Origin: an uncultured Succinivibrionaceae bacterium
GTDB lineage: Bacteria > Pseudomonadota > Gammaproteobacteria > Enterobacterales > Succinivibrionaceae
NCBI GenBank assembly: GCA_944389835.1
Contig: CALXNU010000008.1
Span: forward strand, 1-49,124
Length of the DNA: 49,124 nucleotides
Reading direction: 5' to 3'
Made by a program: the position numbers and the translations under genes. Positions 37,843 through 46,663 of the stretch are shown here, one piece after another (within the stretch, counting starts at the first letter, position 1; each line of letters opens with the position of its first letter). The notes beneath the pieces were generated by a model that was given only the letters and a program-made list of their open reading frames with translations, was not told the DNA's origin and did not search any database.

Positions 37843-38463
37843 GTGTTTAATAAGTATTTGCAAGTTTTAGGATGTGGTCTTTTAGCCTTGTCTTTGAGCG
37901 CTTGTACAAGCTCAACTGATAGTAGTTATGAAGAAGGTGGTTATCATCAAGGTGCTACCTATCAGGTAAATGATTATGACCGTCTTATCTCCCCTTACTC
38001 TTTAATTCCTAATGGTACAGATTTACAGTATTTGCGCTTGACGCATTTGATGACCGGATCTGAGAGAGTTTGTGTCTTAAATAGTGGTGATTTTACGAAT
38101 GGGCAGTATGTAGTGCGCAACAGTGGATCATATGTGCAAAGAAGTATTGCAGATAATATTTCTCAACATGGAAATCCCATTGTACTTTTAAACGGCTCAA
38201 ATCCTTCTTTGCTACAAGATACCGCAAGAGATAAAGATTGCAATATTATTGCAGTTTCAAAGCTTTTAAGTTGGCATCACAATAGCGATGGTTCTCCTTA
38301 TATTTCAATTCGCTTAGATATGTACGATACCTCATCTTTAAGCTTATTAAATTCCGTGCGTTTTATGGCAGGGGCTAATAGTTTAATTGAGTTATACGAT
38401 GACTCAAAAGGTGTGATTAAACCTTTAATTGCTACTTATATTCATAAGCTATATCAAAATTAG
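37843..38463 (+). CDS. DUF4823-type lipoprotein
   Basis: A 206-residue lipoprotein with the lipobox LSAC (C21). The C-terminal half (CNIIAVSKLLSWHHNSDGSPYISIRLDMYDTSSLSLLNSVRFMAG..., ending in LIATYIHKLYQN) resembles DUF4823 proteins, whose function is unknown. GTG start at 37843 with AAGGAG at 37831-37836. It sits 15 bases after gmhB and 99 bases before lpp. Confidence 0.72.
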   Translation: MFNKYLQVLGCGLLALSLSACTSSTDSSYEEGGYHQGATYQVNDYDRLISPYSLIPNGTDLQYLRLTHLMTGSERVCVLNSGDFTNGQYVVRNSGSYVQRSIADNISQHGNPIVLLNGSNPSLLQDTARDKDCNIIAVSKLLSWHHNSDGSPYISIRLDMYDTSSLSLLNSVRFMAGANSLIELYDDSKGVIKPLIATYIHKLYQN

Positions 38464-38562
38464 GGAAAAAAGTTTCGCCTGTTGTTTCAAAGTGTATTAG
38501 AATAGGGTAAACAGCAATTTATTTAAGCTGTTTTTCTGTTTAAACAGTATTGGAGAATACTC

Positions 38563-38793
38563 ATGAATAAGTATCAGGTTATTTTAGGCGCTGTTGCTTT
38601 AGGTGCCACTGTTCTTACCGGCTGCACCGCAAACTTAGACGAGTTAAACGCTAAGGTTGACGCTATTGCCGCTGATGTTGACGCTTTAAAGGCTCAGCAG
38701 TCAAAGTTAGCTAACGATGTTGCTTTCGTTAAGTCTGACGCTGCTCGTGCTAATGAGCGTTTAGATAACCTTGCTCGTCGTTACAAGAAGTAA
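38563..38793 (+). CDS. lpp: Major outer membrane (Braun) lipoprotein
   Basis: A 76-residue small helical lipoprotein. The signal peptide ends in LTGC with C21 lipidated; the mature part is a coiled coil with the tail DAARANERLDNLARRYKK, very close to E. coli Lpp (78 residues). The terminal lysine would be linked to peptidoglycan. Codon usage is strongly biased toward abundant-protein codons (GCT, CGT, GTT), unlike the neighbouring lipoprotein genes. A strong terminator follows. It supports a gammaproteobacterial envelope. Confidence 0.93.
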   Translation: MNKYQVILGAVALGATVLTGCTANLDELNAKVDAIAADVDALKAQQSKLANDVAFVKSDAARANERLDNLARRYKK

Positions 38794-38813
38794 TTTGACG
38801 CTTTAGGTTTAAA

Positions 38814-38847
38814 GGACAGGCTCACTTAGGTGGGCCTGTTCTCGTTT
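38814..38847 (+). terminator. Terminator of lpp
   Basis: GGACAGGCTCAC at 38814-38825 pairs with GTGGGCCTGTTC at 38830-38841 (two G-T pairs) across TTAG, followed by a short T-rich tail. The 38848-38992 stretch to recC is T-rich with no gene. Confidence 0.8.
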
Positions 38848-38992
38848 GGGCCTTTATCTTTTCTGTTAACCCTGCCTTTTTTATCTTATTTCGCTTTTTT
38901 CTTTAACTTTTCCTTATTTTGGAAAGATCTCGTGCTATGTTTAAAGGGGCTTCTTGCACAAGATGAGCGCTTTAAAATAAGGAGATCTTAAG

Positions 38993-41900
38993 GTGAGAGA
39001 TAAAAGTGGTTTTTCGATTATAAGTTCTAATGATTTAGGTGTTTTAGCTTCAATTTGTGCGCAAATTACAAAAGTGCATCCTTTAAAAAATCCATTGGCA
39101 AGAGAGCAAGTCTTAGTGATGAGTCTTGGTATGAAAACCTATTTAAGCCAAGAACTTGCCAAAGAGAATGGTATTTTTGCTTGCGTAGATTTTAAACAAA
39201 CCTGGCAACTTATTTGGGATATTTATAAAGTAGCTTTTGAAAAACTACCTCATCGCTCTTCCTTTTCACGTTCAAGTGTCGCTTTAAGTATTTTAGGTAT
39301 TGAGGATGAACTGATAAAAGATCCAGCGTTCTCTAAAATAAAAGATTATGTGCAAGATGATTTAGATGGCACTAAGCATTATGAATTAGCAAGAAGTCTT
39401 GCTGATACTTATGATCAATATCAAATGTATCGCCCAGATTGGATTTTAGCGTGGGACAAGATGAGCGCTCTTGATTTTGCAAGTTATGCGCAAAATAAAG
39501 GAGCCCCAGGTAAGGTTAAGGATTTTTTAGATAAAGCCACTCGCTTTAATAATGCTAAAAAAACGGTACGAGATCTTTTAGAGGCGAATGTGTGGCAGGC
39601 GCATTTGTGGACCTTATTGCGCTCAAATATGCAAGCTCGCACTCAAGATGATTTTATTGTCGAAGATGAAAATCTAAAAGGTGAGTATCTTTTAGATAGA
39701 AGCGAGATCATGCAAAGATTAAATACCAAGCTTTGGGAAAAAGATCTTGATCTTGAAAGATTGCCAGAGCGTGTGTTTATTTTTGGAGTTTCAGCGCTAC
39801 CTCCAATGGTAATTGAGTTTTTGCAAGCTCTAGGGCAGGTAAGTCAAGTTTATTTAATGCTTTTAAATCCGTGTAAAGAATATTGGGGTGATCTTAGCGA
39901 TACTTTTAAAGAAGATTTTGAGACTTTCCGCAAATTAGTTTTAACGCAAAACACCAAGCTTGATTTTAAGGTTCAAGCCAAGCTTTTAGAGAGTAAGGCC
40001 GATCCTGAAGTTTATAAAGAAGATTTCTATGTAGAAAATGAAGAGTATGGTGGTGCTGAAAGAGTTGATGGCAATCAGCTGTTACTATCTTTAGGCAAAC
40101 AAGGTCGAGACAATCTTTCTTTGCTGTTTAATTTAAATCCGCTACCTAATTTTATTACTTGCTTTGTTGATCATGAGCCTCAAAATCTTTTAGGTTATTT
40201 GCAACAAGATCTACTTTCACTTAAAGAGGCAGGGGATAAGATAGATCTTAAAGTGCAAGATCATTCCCTTGAAATTCATCGCTGTCATACTAAAAGACGT
40301 GAAGTTGAGGTATTGCGTGACTGCATTTTAAGACGTTTTAAAGAGGCAAGTGAAAAAGGGGAGAGTCTATTGCCAAGAGATATTGTGGTGATGGTGCCGA
40401 CTATTAATGAATATGCACCATATATCACTTCAGTATTTGGCAGTTCTTGTGGCACAAATTTGGAGATCCCCTTTGCCATTTCAGATAGAACTACCCTTGA
40501 ATCATCTCCTGTTGCTAATGCGCTTTTAGATCTTCTAGATTTAAGCTCAAAGCCTATTACTGTGGCGCAAGTTTTAGATTTACTGTCAGTTGAGTCAATT
40601 GCCAAGCGTTTTAAGATAGCAAGCGAGGATGTAGAAGTTATTGGCATGTGGCTTGAGGAGAATGCAGTATTCTGGGGACTTAATGATGAGGATACGAAGA
40701 AAGAAGCTGAGATCTCAATTCCAGGTAGTTTAAGACATGGTCTTGATCGCATGATCTTAGGGACGATGTTAGGTGATGATACTAAAGCTCTTTGTTACAG
40801 TGAAATTGAGGGACAAGATGCTACTTTACTTGGTAATTTAAATGAGTTTATTGAAGCTTTAATTAAGCTTCAAACAATTTTTATTCCAAATCTTTCAGAA
40901 GATGCCGCTTCATGGCGCACCTTATTATTTGATCATATACAAAAGCGCTTTTTCGATGATGATGAAGATACTGTCTCTCAGTTTAAAACCATTGAAGAGG
41001 CCATTTTAGAGTTAATTGAGGTAAGTAAGAACTTAAAGTTAAAGCCTAAGATTAAATTGCCAGTCTTCAGAGCCATTCTTGCCCAAGCTTTAGATTCAGC
41101 CCGCGATTTTACGCCTTATCTTAAAGATAAGATTAATTTTTGCTCATTAATCCCTATGCGTGCGGTTCCTTTTAAGCATATTTTTATTATGGGACTTAAT
41201 GATTTAGATTTCCCAAGAAAAGAGCGGATGCCAGGCTTTAATTTAATGGGGATCTCAGGGCTTTCAAGAAGAGGTGATAGATCACGTGGCTTTGAAGATC
41301 GTTTCTTATTTTTAGAAGCACTGCTCTCTGCGCGGGAGTCAATTACTTTTTCTTATATAGGAGAAAGTCCAAACTCCAAGCAAGAGCTCATGCCCTCAAG
41401 TGTTATTTCCGAGCTTTTAGACTATATTGCAGATAATTTTACTATAGAGGGAAGTGACTCAAGGGCGAGTCTTGAGGCGCATTTAATTTATAAAGAGCAT
41501 ATGAGTGCCTATCATGAAGACAATTATTCAACTTTAAATGGGCATTATCCATCATTTGATGCAAGTAACTTTATTTCGATAAAAGAGTTTGGACAACAAG
41601 AATTTAGCTATTTAGGGCAGTATCAGAATCTTGCTTTAAAATATCCTTTGATTATTGAGACTTTGAAAAAGGAAGGGCTTAAGCTTAATCTTAAAGATTT
41701 AATTTCCTTTTTAAAGAATCCTGCAAGAAACTTTTTAACGCAAGTTTTAGGTTTTAGTTTAGACAGTTTTACCGATTCAAGTGTCAGAGAAGTTGAGCCT
41801 TTTGAACTTGATAATTTAACTTTTTCATCTTACTTAGAGACACTAACAAAGCTTGAAGATTCTGAGGTTGAGGGCTTTTTGGAGTTAGAAAAAGAGCGTG

Positions 41901-42586
41901 GCTATTTGCCTTACAGTGTGTTTGGTGAGAGTGCCTGTGCACAATTACTTGAAAGTCGAGATATTATTCTTAAGTCCTTAAAAGATAATGCTCATCTTTC
42001 ATCTTTTGCCAAGATTAAAGAGCAAGCCTTTAACCCCCATGATTTTGTTATACCTATAAAATTTGGTGATGAAGAGCTTAATGTTCAAGTTTTGCTTAAA
42101 GGTTTTGCTAAAACCACGCCAATTATTCTTGATGCGTATAAAAAAGACTCTACAGGGAAAAAAGATCAAAAAGACAGCGAAGATCACGATGAGCTCAAAC
42201 GTGCCTCTTTTGCCTTTAGCCTTTTAGGTGAGGCCTTAGCTCAATATTGCTTACATCAAAAGGTACAAGAGGTTCATTTAATTTCCAAAGAGGGTACTTT
42301 CTTCACTCTTGAGGCATTAAGTGAAAGTGAACTTCAAGAGTTTACTAAAAAGGCTTTGTATTTTTATACCTTAGGGCGTTTAATGCCACTTGCCGCCCCA
42401 CAGAGAATGCTTGAGCTTTATGATCCAGAAAAAGATTTTCAAAATGATCCTCTCGCTTATGAAAGGGAGGCTTGTTTCTTATTTGGCAATTATCAAACTA
42501 TTTTAAATGATGATAGGTTACAGGAGATGTTTGTAAAGGTTTGGGGGTTTTATCAAGAGCTTAAAGCGAAGATAAGTGTTAAATAA
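38993..42586 (+). CDS. recC: Exodeoxyribonuclease V subunit gamma (RecC)
   Basis: A 1197-residue subunit that splits duplex DNA ahead of the RecB and RecD motors and recognises Chi. The N-terminus fits RecC (VLVMSLGMKTYLSQELAKENGIFACVDF...LIWDIY), and RAVPFKHIFIMGLNDLDFPRKE is the RecC counterpart of the MRSIPFKVVCLLGMND region in E. coli. It is longer than E. coli RecC (1122). GTG start at 38993 has AAGGAG at 38979-38984. recB follows after 18 bases; the ptrA gene that separates recC and recB in E. coli is absent. Confidence 0.93.
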   Translation: MRDKSGFSIISSNDLGVLASICAQITKVHPLKNPLAREQVLVMSLGMKTYLSQELAKENGIFACVDFKQTWQLIWDIYKVAFEKLPHRSSFSRSSVALSILGIEDELIKDPAFSKIKDYVQDDLDGTKHYELARSLADTYDQYQMYRPDWILAWDKMSALDFASYAQNKGAPGKVKDFLDKATRFNNAKKTVRDLLEANVWQAHLWTLLRSNMQARTQDDFIVEDENLKGEYLLDRSEIMQRLNTKLWEKDLDLERLPERVFIFGVSALPPMVIEFLQALGQVSQVYLMLLNPCKEYWGDLSDTFKEDFETFRKLVLTQNTKLDFKVQAKLLESKADPEVYKEDFYVENEEYGGAERVDGNQLLLSLGKQGRDNLSLLFNLNPLPNFITCFVDHEPQNLLGYLQQDLLSLKEAGDKIDLKVQDHSLEIHRCHTKRREVEVLRDCILRRFKEASEKGESLLPRDIVVMVPTINEYAPYITSVFGSSCGTNLEIPFAISDRTTLESSPVANALLDLLDLSSKPITVAQVLDLLSVESIAKRFKIASEDVEVIGMWLEENAVFWGLNDEDTKKEAEISIPGSLRHGLDRMILGTMLGDDTKALCYSEIEGQDATLLGNLNEFIEALIKLQTIFIPNLSEDAASWRTLLFDHIQKRFFDDDEDTVSQFKTIEEAILELIEVSKNLKLKPKIKLPVFRAILAQALDSARDFTPYLKDKINFCSLIPMRAVPFKHIFIMGLNDLDFPRKERMPGFNLMGISGLSRRGDRSRGFEDRFLFLEALLSARESITFSYIGESPNSKQELMPSSVISELLDYIADNFTIEGSDSRASLEAHLIYKEHMSAYHEDNYSTLNGHYPSFDASNFISIKEFGQQEFSYLGQYQNLALKYPLIIETLKKEGLKLNLKDLISFLKNPARNFLTQVLGFSLDSFTDSSVREVEPFELDNLTFSSYLETLTKLEDSEVEGFLELEKERGYLPYSVFGESACAQLLESRDIILKSLKDNAHLSSFAKIKEQAFNPHDFVIPIKFGDEELNVQVLLKGFAKTTPIILDAYKKDSTGKKDQKDSEDHDELKRASFAFSLLGEALAQYCLHQKVQEVHLISKEGTFFTLEALSESELQEFTKKALYFYTLGRLMPLAAPQRMLELYDPEKDFQNDPLAYEREACFLFGNYQTILNDDRLQEMFVKVWGFYQELKAKISVK

Positions 42587-42604
42587 GGAAAGTGGAGTTA
42601 AGTT

Positions 42605-45600
42605 ATGGAAGTTCGTAAAGAGAGTTTAATTAAGCGTTTTAACCTTGATAAAGCAGCTTTAATTGAGGCAAGTGCCGGTACGGGTAAAACTTTTACAATT
42701 ACTTATTTAGTCTTACGCTTGTTATTAGGTTCAGGTCAGGATAATCAAACCTATCTTACGAAAGGACATGGGGAGCGCTTTGGACCTTTGCCTTTGGAGA
42801 ATATTTTAATTGTAACTTTTACAAGAGCCGCCACATCAGATCTTAGAGCTAGAATTCGCGAGAAAATTCGTCAAGCGCGTATTGTTTTTGAAAAACTTGC
42901 CAAAGGTGAGGAAGTAGGTGAGATTGAAGAGCAGATGCAAGAGCTTGTAGATGAATTTTCCAATCCTTCAGTACAAAAATTTTGTGCACGAGTCTTACTT
43001 AAAGCTGAAAGATCGGTTGATAATGCCTCAATTTGTACAATTCACTCTTTTTGTAATACTGCTTTGAATCAAATTTATGCTTTTGAAGCAGGAGAGGCTT
43101 TTAAAATCTCTTTAGTTGATGATCCTTCTGATTTTGAAGATGAGGCTTGTATAAGTCTTTGGCGTAAGCTTTTTTATAAACAAGATACAAGATTGCCAAA
43201 TTACTTATTGGAAGTTTTAGGCTTTAGCTCTCCGCAAAGTATAAAGGGAGTTTTACAACAAATTAATCGGGTAAGACTTACTGATTTTAAACAAGGGCTT
43301 TTAGGTTATAGGATTATCAATGCTTCACTTATTGAAAATAAAGCCCCTGCAAGCCTTGATAAGTATAAAGAAGATTTACAACAAGAATTTTATAAAGTCC
43401 TTGAGCAATTTGCTGTAGCATTTTCCCAAAGAGAGTTAAAACTTAAACAGGCTTTTTTAAAAGTAAAGAGTGAAGTAAGTAAAGATGACTTAAGAGGACT
43501 TATTGAAGAGGGCGAGGATGGCGTTTTAAGGGCAGGACCTCTTTTAATAGAAGCAAAAGGTAAAAATCTACAAAAAGATGCAGCGCCTATGATATTAAAT
43601 TTGCTTTCTTTATATGATAAAGAGAGTTTGACTTATGAGGAACTTGACGCTTTAAGTGCTTGTAAGTTTACTGGCGTTTTTATTGCAAATGAGCGAGATC
43701 GTGCTTTTAAAAAATATCAACACAAAGAGAGATTAAAGCTCATTGCAGGATCTTTAGGGGCTTTTAATGAAACAAATCAAAGTTTAGGCTCAGATTATGA
43801 TAAATATCATGACTGTGTGGTCTGTCTTTTAGCGATGTTATGTCAAAGTGAAATTGAGACTTTAATGCGCCAAAAGAAGGTGATGAGCAATGATGATGTC
43901 TTAAAGCGCTTAGATTTTGCTTTAAATTGTCGCGGGGATCTAAGTGAAAATTTAGCCAAACTTATTCGCTTAACCTATCCTGTGGCAATTATTGATGAGT
44001 TCCAAGATACCGATCCTACGCAATATGCCATTTTTGAAAAACTTTATTTGCAAAAAGAGATTAATGCGCGCTGTTATTTAATCGGAGATCCTAAGCAATC
44101 AATTTATGCTTTTAGAGGCTCGGATATTAATTCTTATTTAAAGGCTAAACATAAAATTGAAGAGCTTTCAGGTGATTTGCCAAATCACGGTATTCACACT
44201 TTAGATTGTAACTATAGATCAGCCCCTCAAGTTGTTGAGGGAGTTAATCATATTTTTAATGGCACTTTTAATCCTGCGCTTTTGCAAGGTGAAGGTCCAT
44301 TTTTAACTCAGGAAATATCTTTTCATGATGTAGGTTTTTCCAAAGGTAAGGCACAATTTCATTTTTTAGGTGAAGAAAGTTTAGGTACGTATTTTAATTT
44401 TATAAATTACGAAGAAAGTGAGATTTACCAACAAGAGAAAACAGCCAAGGATACTTTGACTAAGGGCACTTTGCAAAAAATGCAAGCTTTATGCTGTGCG
44501 CAAATGGTCAAAAAGATCTTAGAGAAAGGCGTTTTAGTACCAAATGGGCAAAGTGTTGAAGAAAAACCTAATGTTAAACCTAATGAAATTGCCATTTTAG
44601 TAAGAGGCGCTAAAGAAAATGAGCTAATTTCTGAGGCTTTAAAACAATTAGGCATTGCAAGTGTTTATTTTTCAGATAAAAGCTCGGTTTTAAAAGAGGG
44701 AGATGGAGATAGTATTCGCGCTACAGAAAATGCCCAAGTTATGGGTTATTTAATGGAATCGATGGCAGAACCTTATAATCGAAGATTAGTAACAAGATTA
44801 CTTGGCTCTTCCTTACTTGCTAAAAACGGAGAGGAGTTTGTCGACTCTTTAGATGAAGAAAAGTTTGAAGCTGAGGTTAAACTTTTATATGAAGCTAAAA
44901 ATCTGTGGCGTCAAGTGGGCTTTTTAGCCGCCTTCTCACTTTGGTTTAGTAAACATGATGGAGTTAAAAACCTTTTGCGGTTTAAAGGTGGTGAAAGACG
45001 CGTTACTGATTTTTATCATATTGCAGAGCTCATGCAAGAAAAGCACTCTTTAATTGTAGGTGTGCAGGCGCAACTTCGTTATTATCAAAATTTAATTCGC
45101 GATTTAGAAGATGATGTCTCACAAGAGTCAGTTAAAAAACGCTTAGAGTCTGAAAGATCACAAATTCAGGTAAGAACTATTCACAACTCTAAGGGTTTAG
45201 AGTTTCCAATTGTGCTTATGCCATTTTTATGGACTTATACCGCAGTAAGAGCTGATGCGTCCTTTGGCATTATTTTTTATCAAGAAAATGAAGGTTTAAC
45301 TTTAGATTTAGCCTCAGATGAGCAAAGCAAGGAGCTAAGTAAACAAGGTAAGATCGAAGAGGATGTAAGACTTACTTATGTAGCCTTAACAAGAGCTTGT
45401 GCGGCTAACTTTTTATTTATTGTAACTGCTGCAAAAGATGGACGATCTGGATCATACAGTTCATTTGCAAATTTAATTTTAGATCCTAAGCAAGGTGGTG
45501 CCTTATTAAAAAATACTTTACAAGACAGTGGTAAATTTACCCCAAGAATTATTGACGTGCCAACGTCCTTTGAGCTTTATCAGGAAAAAGCAAGTGAAAA

Positions 45601-46651
45601 GCAAGAGCATTATGCCGTGTCGACTCTTGATCCTAAGGTTTTGGAAAATGATTTTACCTTTACCTCTTATACCTCAATTGTGCGGGAGATTGATAAAACT
45701 AAACTTAATGCCTATCTTGGAGAAAACATAGATAGGCTTGATGTTGAAAAGGAAGATGTACAAGATCCAAAAGAGGAAAATTTGGCGTGGCGTTTTTATT
45801 TCCCACGAGGGACGCGTGCTGGAACTTTTTTACATACCATGATGGAAAAATGTCCTTTTGAGCGCGCAACTTGTAGCGAAGATCCTTTATCAGGCATGGT
45901 AAGTGAGTTAATTGCAAATCAAGATTTAAGCATTCAAAGCAAATGGATCTCACTTATTAATACCATGCACATTAAACGTTTAACTTCTCAAGGTGAGGAG
46001 GTCATGGAAGGGGATTTAGCTCAAGAGGGGGAGGTTAGCGCTTATTTAACCATTTGGTTAAAAGATATTATTAGCGCACCTTTAGTTGGCACTTTATCTC
46101 TATCCTCGCTTAAAGAAGGATCATATGTGCCTGAAATGAGTTATTTGCTACCTGTACATCAGGCCAAACTATCGGCTTTAGATAAGATTATTAAAGATAA
46201 TGCCAAGGAGATCTTCAAGCAAAATCCTACGCTTTACAGTCGTGAAGATCGGGCGAAAATTTTGGGTCGTACTATTTCAGATGGTGTGATTGATGGTTTT
46301 GTAAATGGTTCTTTAGATTTAGTGTGCACTTTTGGTAAGGAGGATTTAAATCGCTATTATGTAATTGACTATAAGTCAAATTATTTGGGATCTAAAATTG
46401 AAAATTATGCTTTTGAAAACCTTGAGAGATCACTTTTTGAGCATTGTTATGATGTGCAATATCTCTTCTATTCTTTAGCTTTACATCGCCTTCTAAGGTC
46501 AAGGATTAAAGATTATGACTATCAAAAAGATTTTGGTGGGGTGATTTATTTGTATTTAAGGGGTATGCAAAAAGGCGATGCAAATCATGGCATTTATAAA
46601 TACAAAGTAAAAGAAGAGTTAATTGAAAAATTAGATAAGCTTTTTGACTAG
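42605..46651 (+). CDS. recB: Exodeoxyribonuclease V subunit beta (RecB)
   Basis: A 1348-residue helicase-nuclease. Walker A is EASAGTGKTFTI at about residues 21-32, Walker B is IIDEFQDTDPTQY, and later helicase motifs include HNSKGLEFPIVLMP and LTYVALTRA. The C-terminal nuclease has the catalytic residues in AGTFLHTMME, GSLDLVCTF and YYVIDYKSN. It is about 170 residues longer than E. coli RecB (1180). recD follows after 12 bases, so the complex is co-translated. Confidence 0.95.
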   Translation: MEVRKESLIKRFNLDKAALIEASAGTGKTFTITYLVLRLLLGSGQDNQTYLTKGHGERFGPLPLENILIVTFTRAATSDLRARIREKIRQARIVFEKLAKGEEVGEIEEQMQELVDEFSNPSVQKFCARVLLKAERSVDNASICTIHSFCNTALNQIYAFEAGEAFKISLVDDPSDFEDEACISLWRKLFYKQDTRLPNYLLEVLGFSSPQSIKGVLQQINRVRLTDFKQGLLGYRIINASLIENKAPASLDKYKEDLQQEFYKVLEQFAVAFSQRELKLKQAFLKVKSEVSKDDLRGLIEEGEDGVLRAGPLLIEAKGKNLQKDAAPMILNLLSLYDKESLTYEELDALSACKFTGVFIANERDRAFKKYQHKERLKLIAGSLGAFNETNQSLGSDYDKYHDCVVCLLAMLCQSEIETLMRQKKVMSNDDVLKRLDFALNCRGDLSENLAKLIRLTYPVAIIDEFQDTDPTQYAIFEKLYLQKEINARCYLIGDPKQSIYAFRGSDINSYLKAKHKIEELSGDLPNHGIHTLDCNYRSAPQVVEGVNHIFNGTFNPALLQGEGPFLTQEISFHDVGFSKGKAQFHFLGEESLGTYFNFINYEESEIYQQEKTAKDTLTKGTLQKMQALCCAQMVKKILEKGVLVPNGQSVEEKPNVKPNEIAILVRGAKENELISEALKQLGIASVYFSDKSSVLKEGDGDSIRATENAQVMGYLMESMAEPYNRRLVTRLLGSSLLAKNGEEFVDSLDEEKFEAEVKLLYEAKNLWRQVGFLAAFSLWFSKHDGVKNLLRFKGGERRVTDFYHIAELMQEKHSLIVGVQAQLRYYQNLIRDLEDDVSQESVKKRLESERSQIQVRTIHNSKGLEFPIVLMPFLWTYTAVRADASFGIIFYQENEGLTLDLASDEQSKELSKQGKIEEDVRLTYVALTRACAANFLFIVTAAKDGRSGSYSSFANLILDPKQGGALLKNTLQDSGKFTPRIIDVPTSFELYQEKASEKQEHYAVSTLDPKVLENDFTFTSYTSIVREIDKTKLNAYLGENIDRLDVEKEDVQDPKEENLAWRFYFPRGTRAGTFLHTMMEKCPFERATCSEDPLSGMVSELIANQDLSIQSKWISLINTMHIKRLTSQGEEVMEGDLAQEGEVSAYLTIWLKDIISAPLVGTLSLSSLKEGSYVPEMSYLLPVHQAKLSALDKIIKDNAKEIFKQNPTLYSREDRAKILGRTISDGVIDGFVNGSLDLVCTFGKEDLNRYYVIDYKSNYLGSKIENYAFENLERSLFEHCYDVQYLFYSLALHRLLRSRIKDYDYQKDFGGVIYLYLRGMQKGDANHGIYKYKVKEELIEKLDKLFD

Positions 46652-46663
46652 GAGGGATTGCAG

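Noticed and set aside
40285-40752. 155-codon minus-strand frame inside recC
   Set aside because: Fully within recC, Ser/Leu-rich shadow, no recognisable domain.
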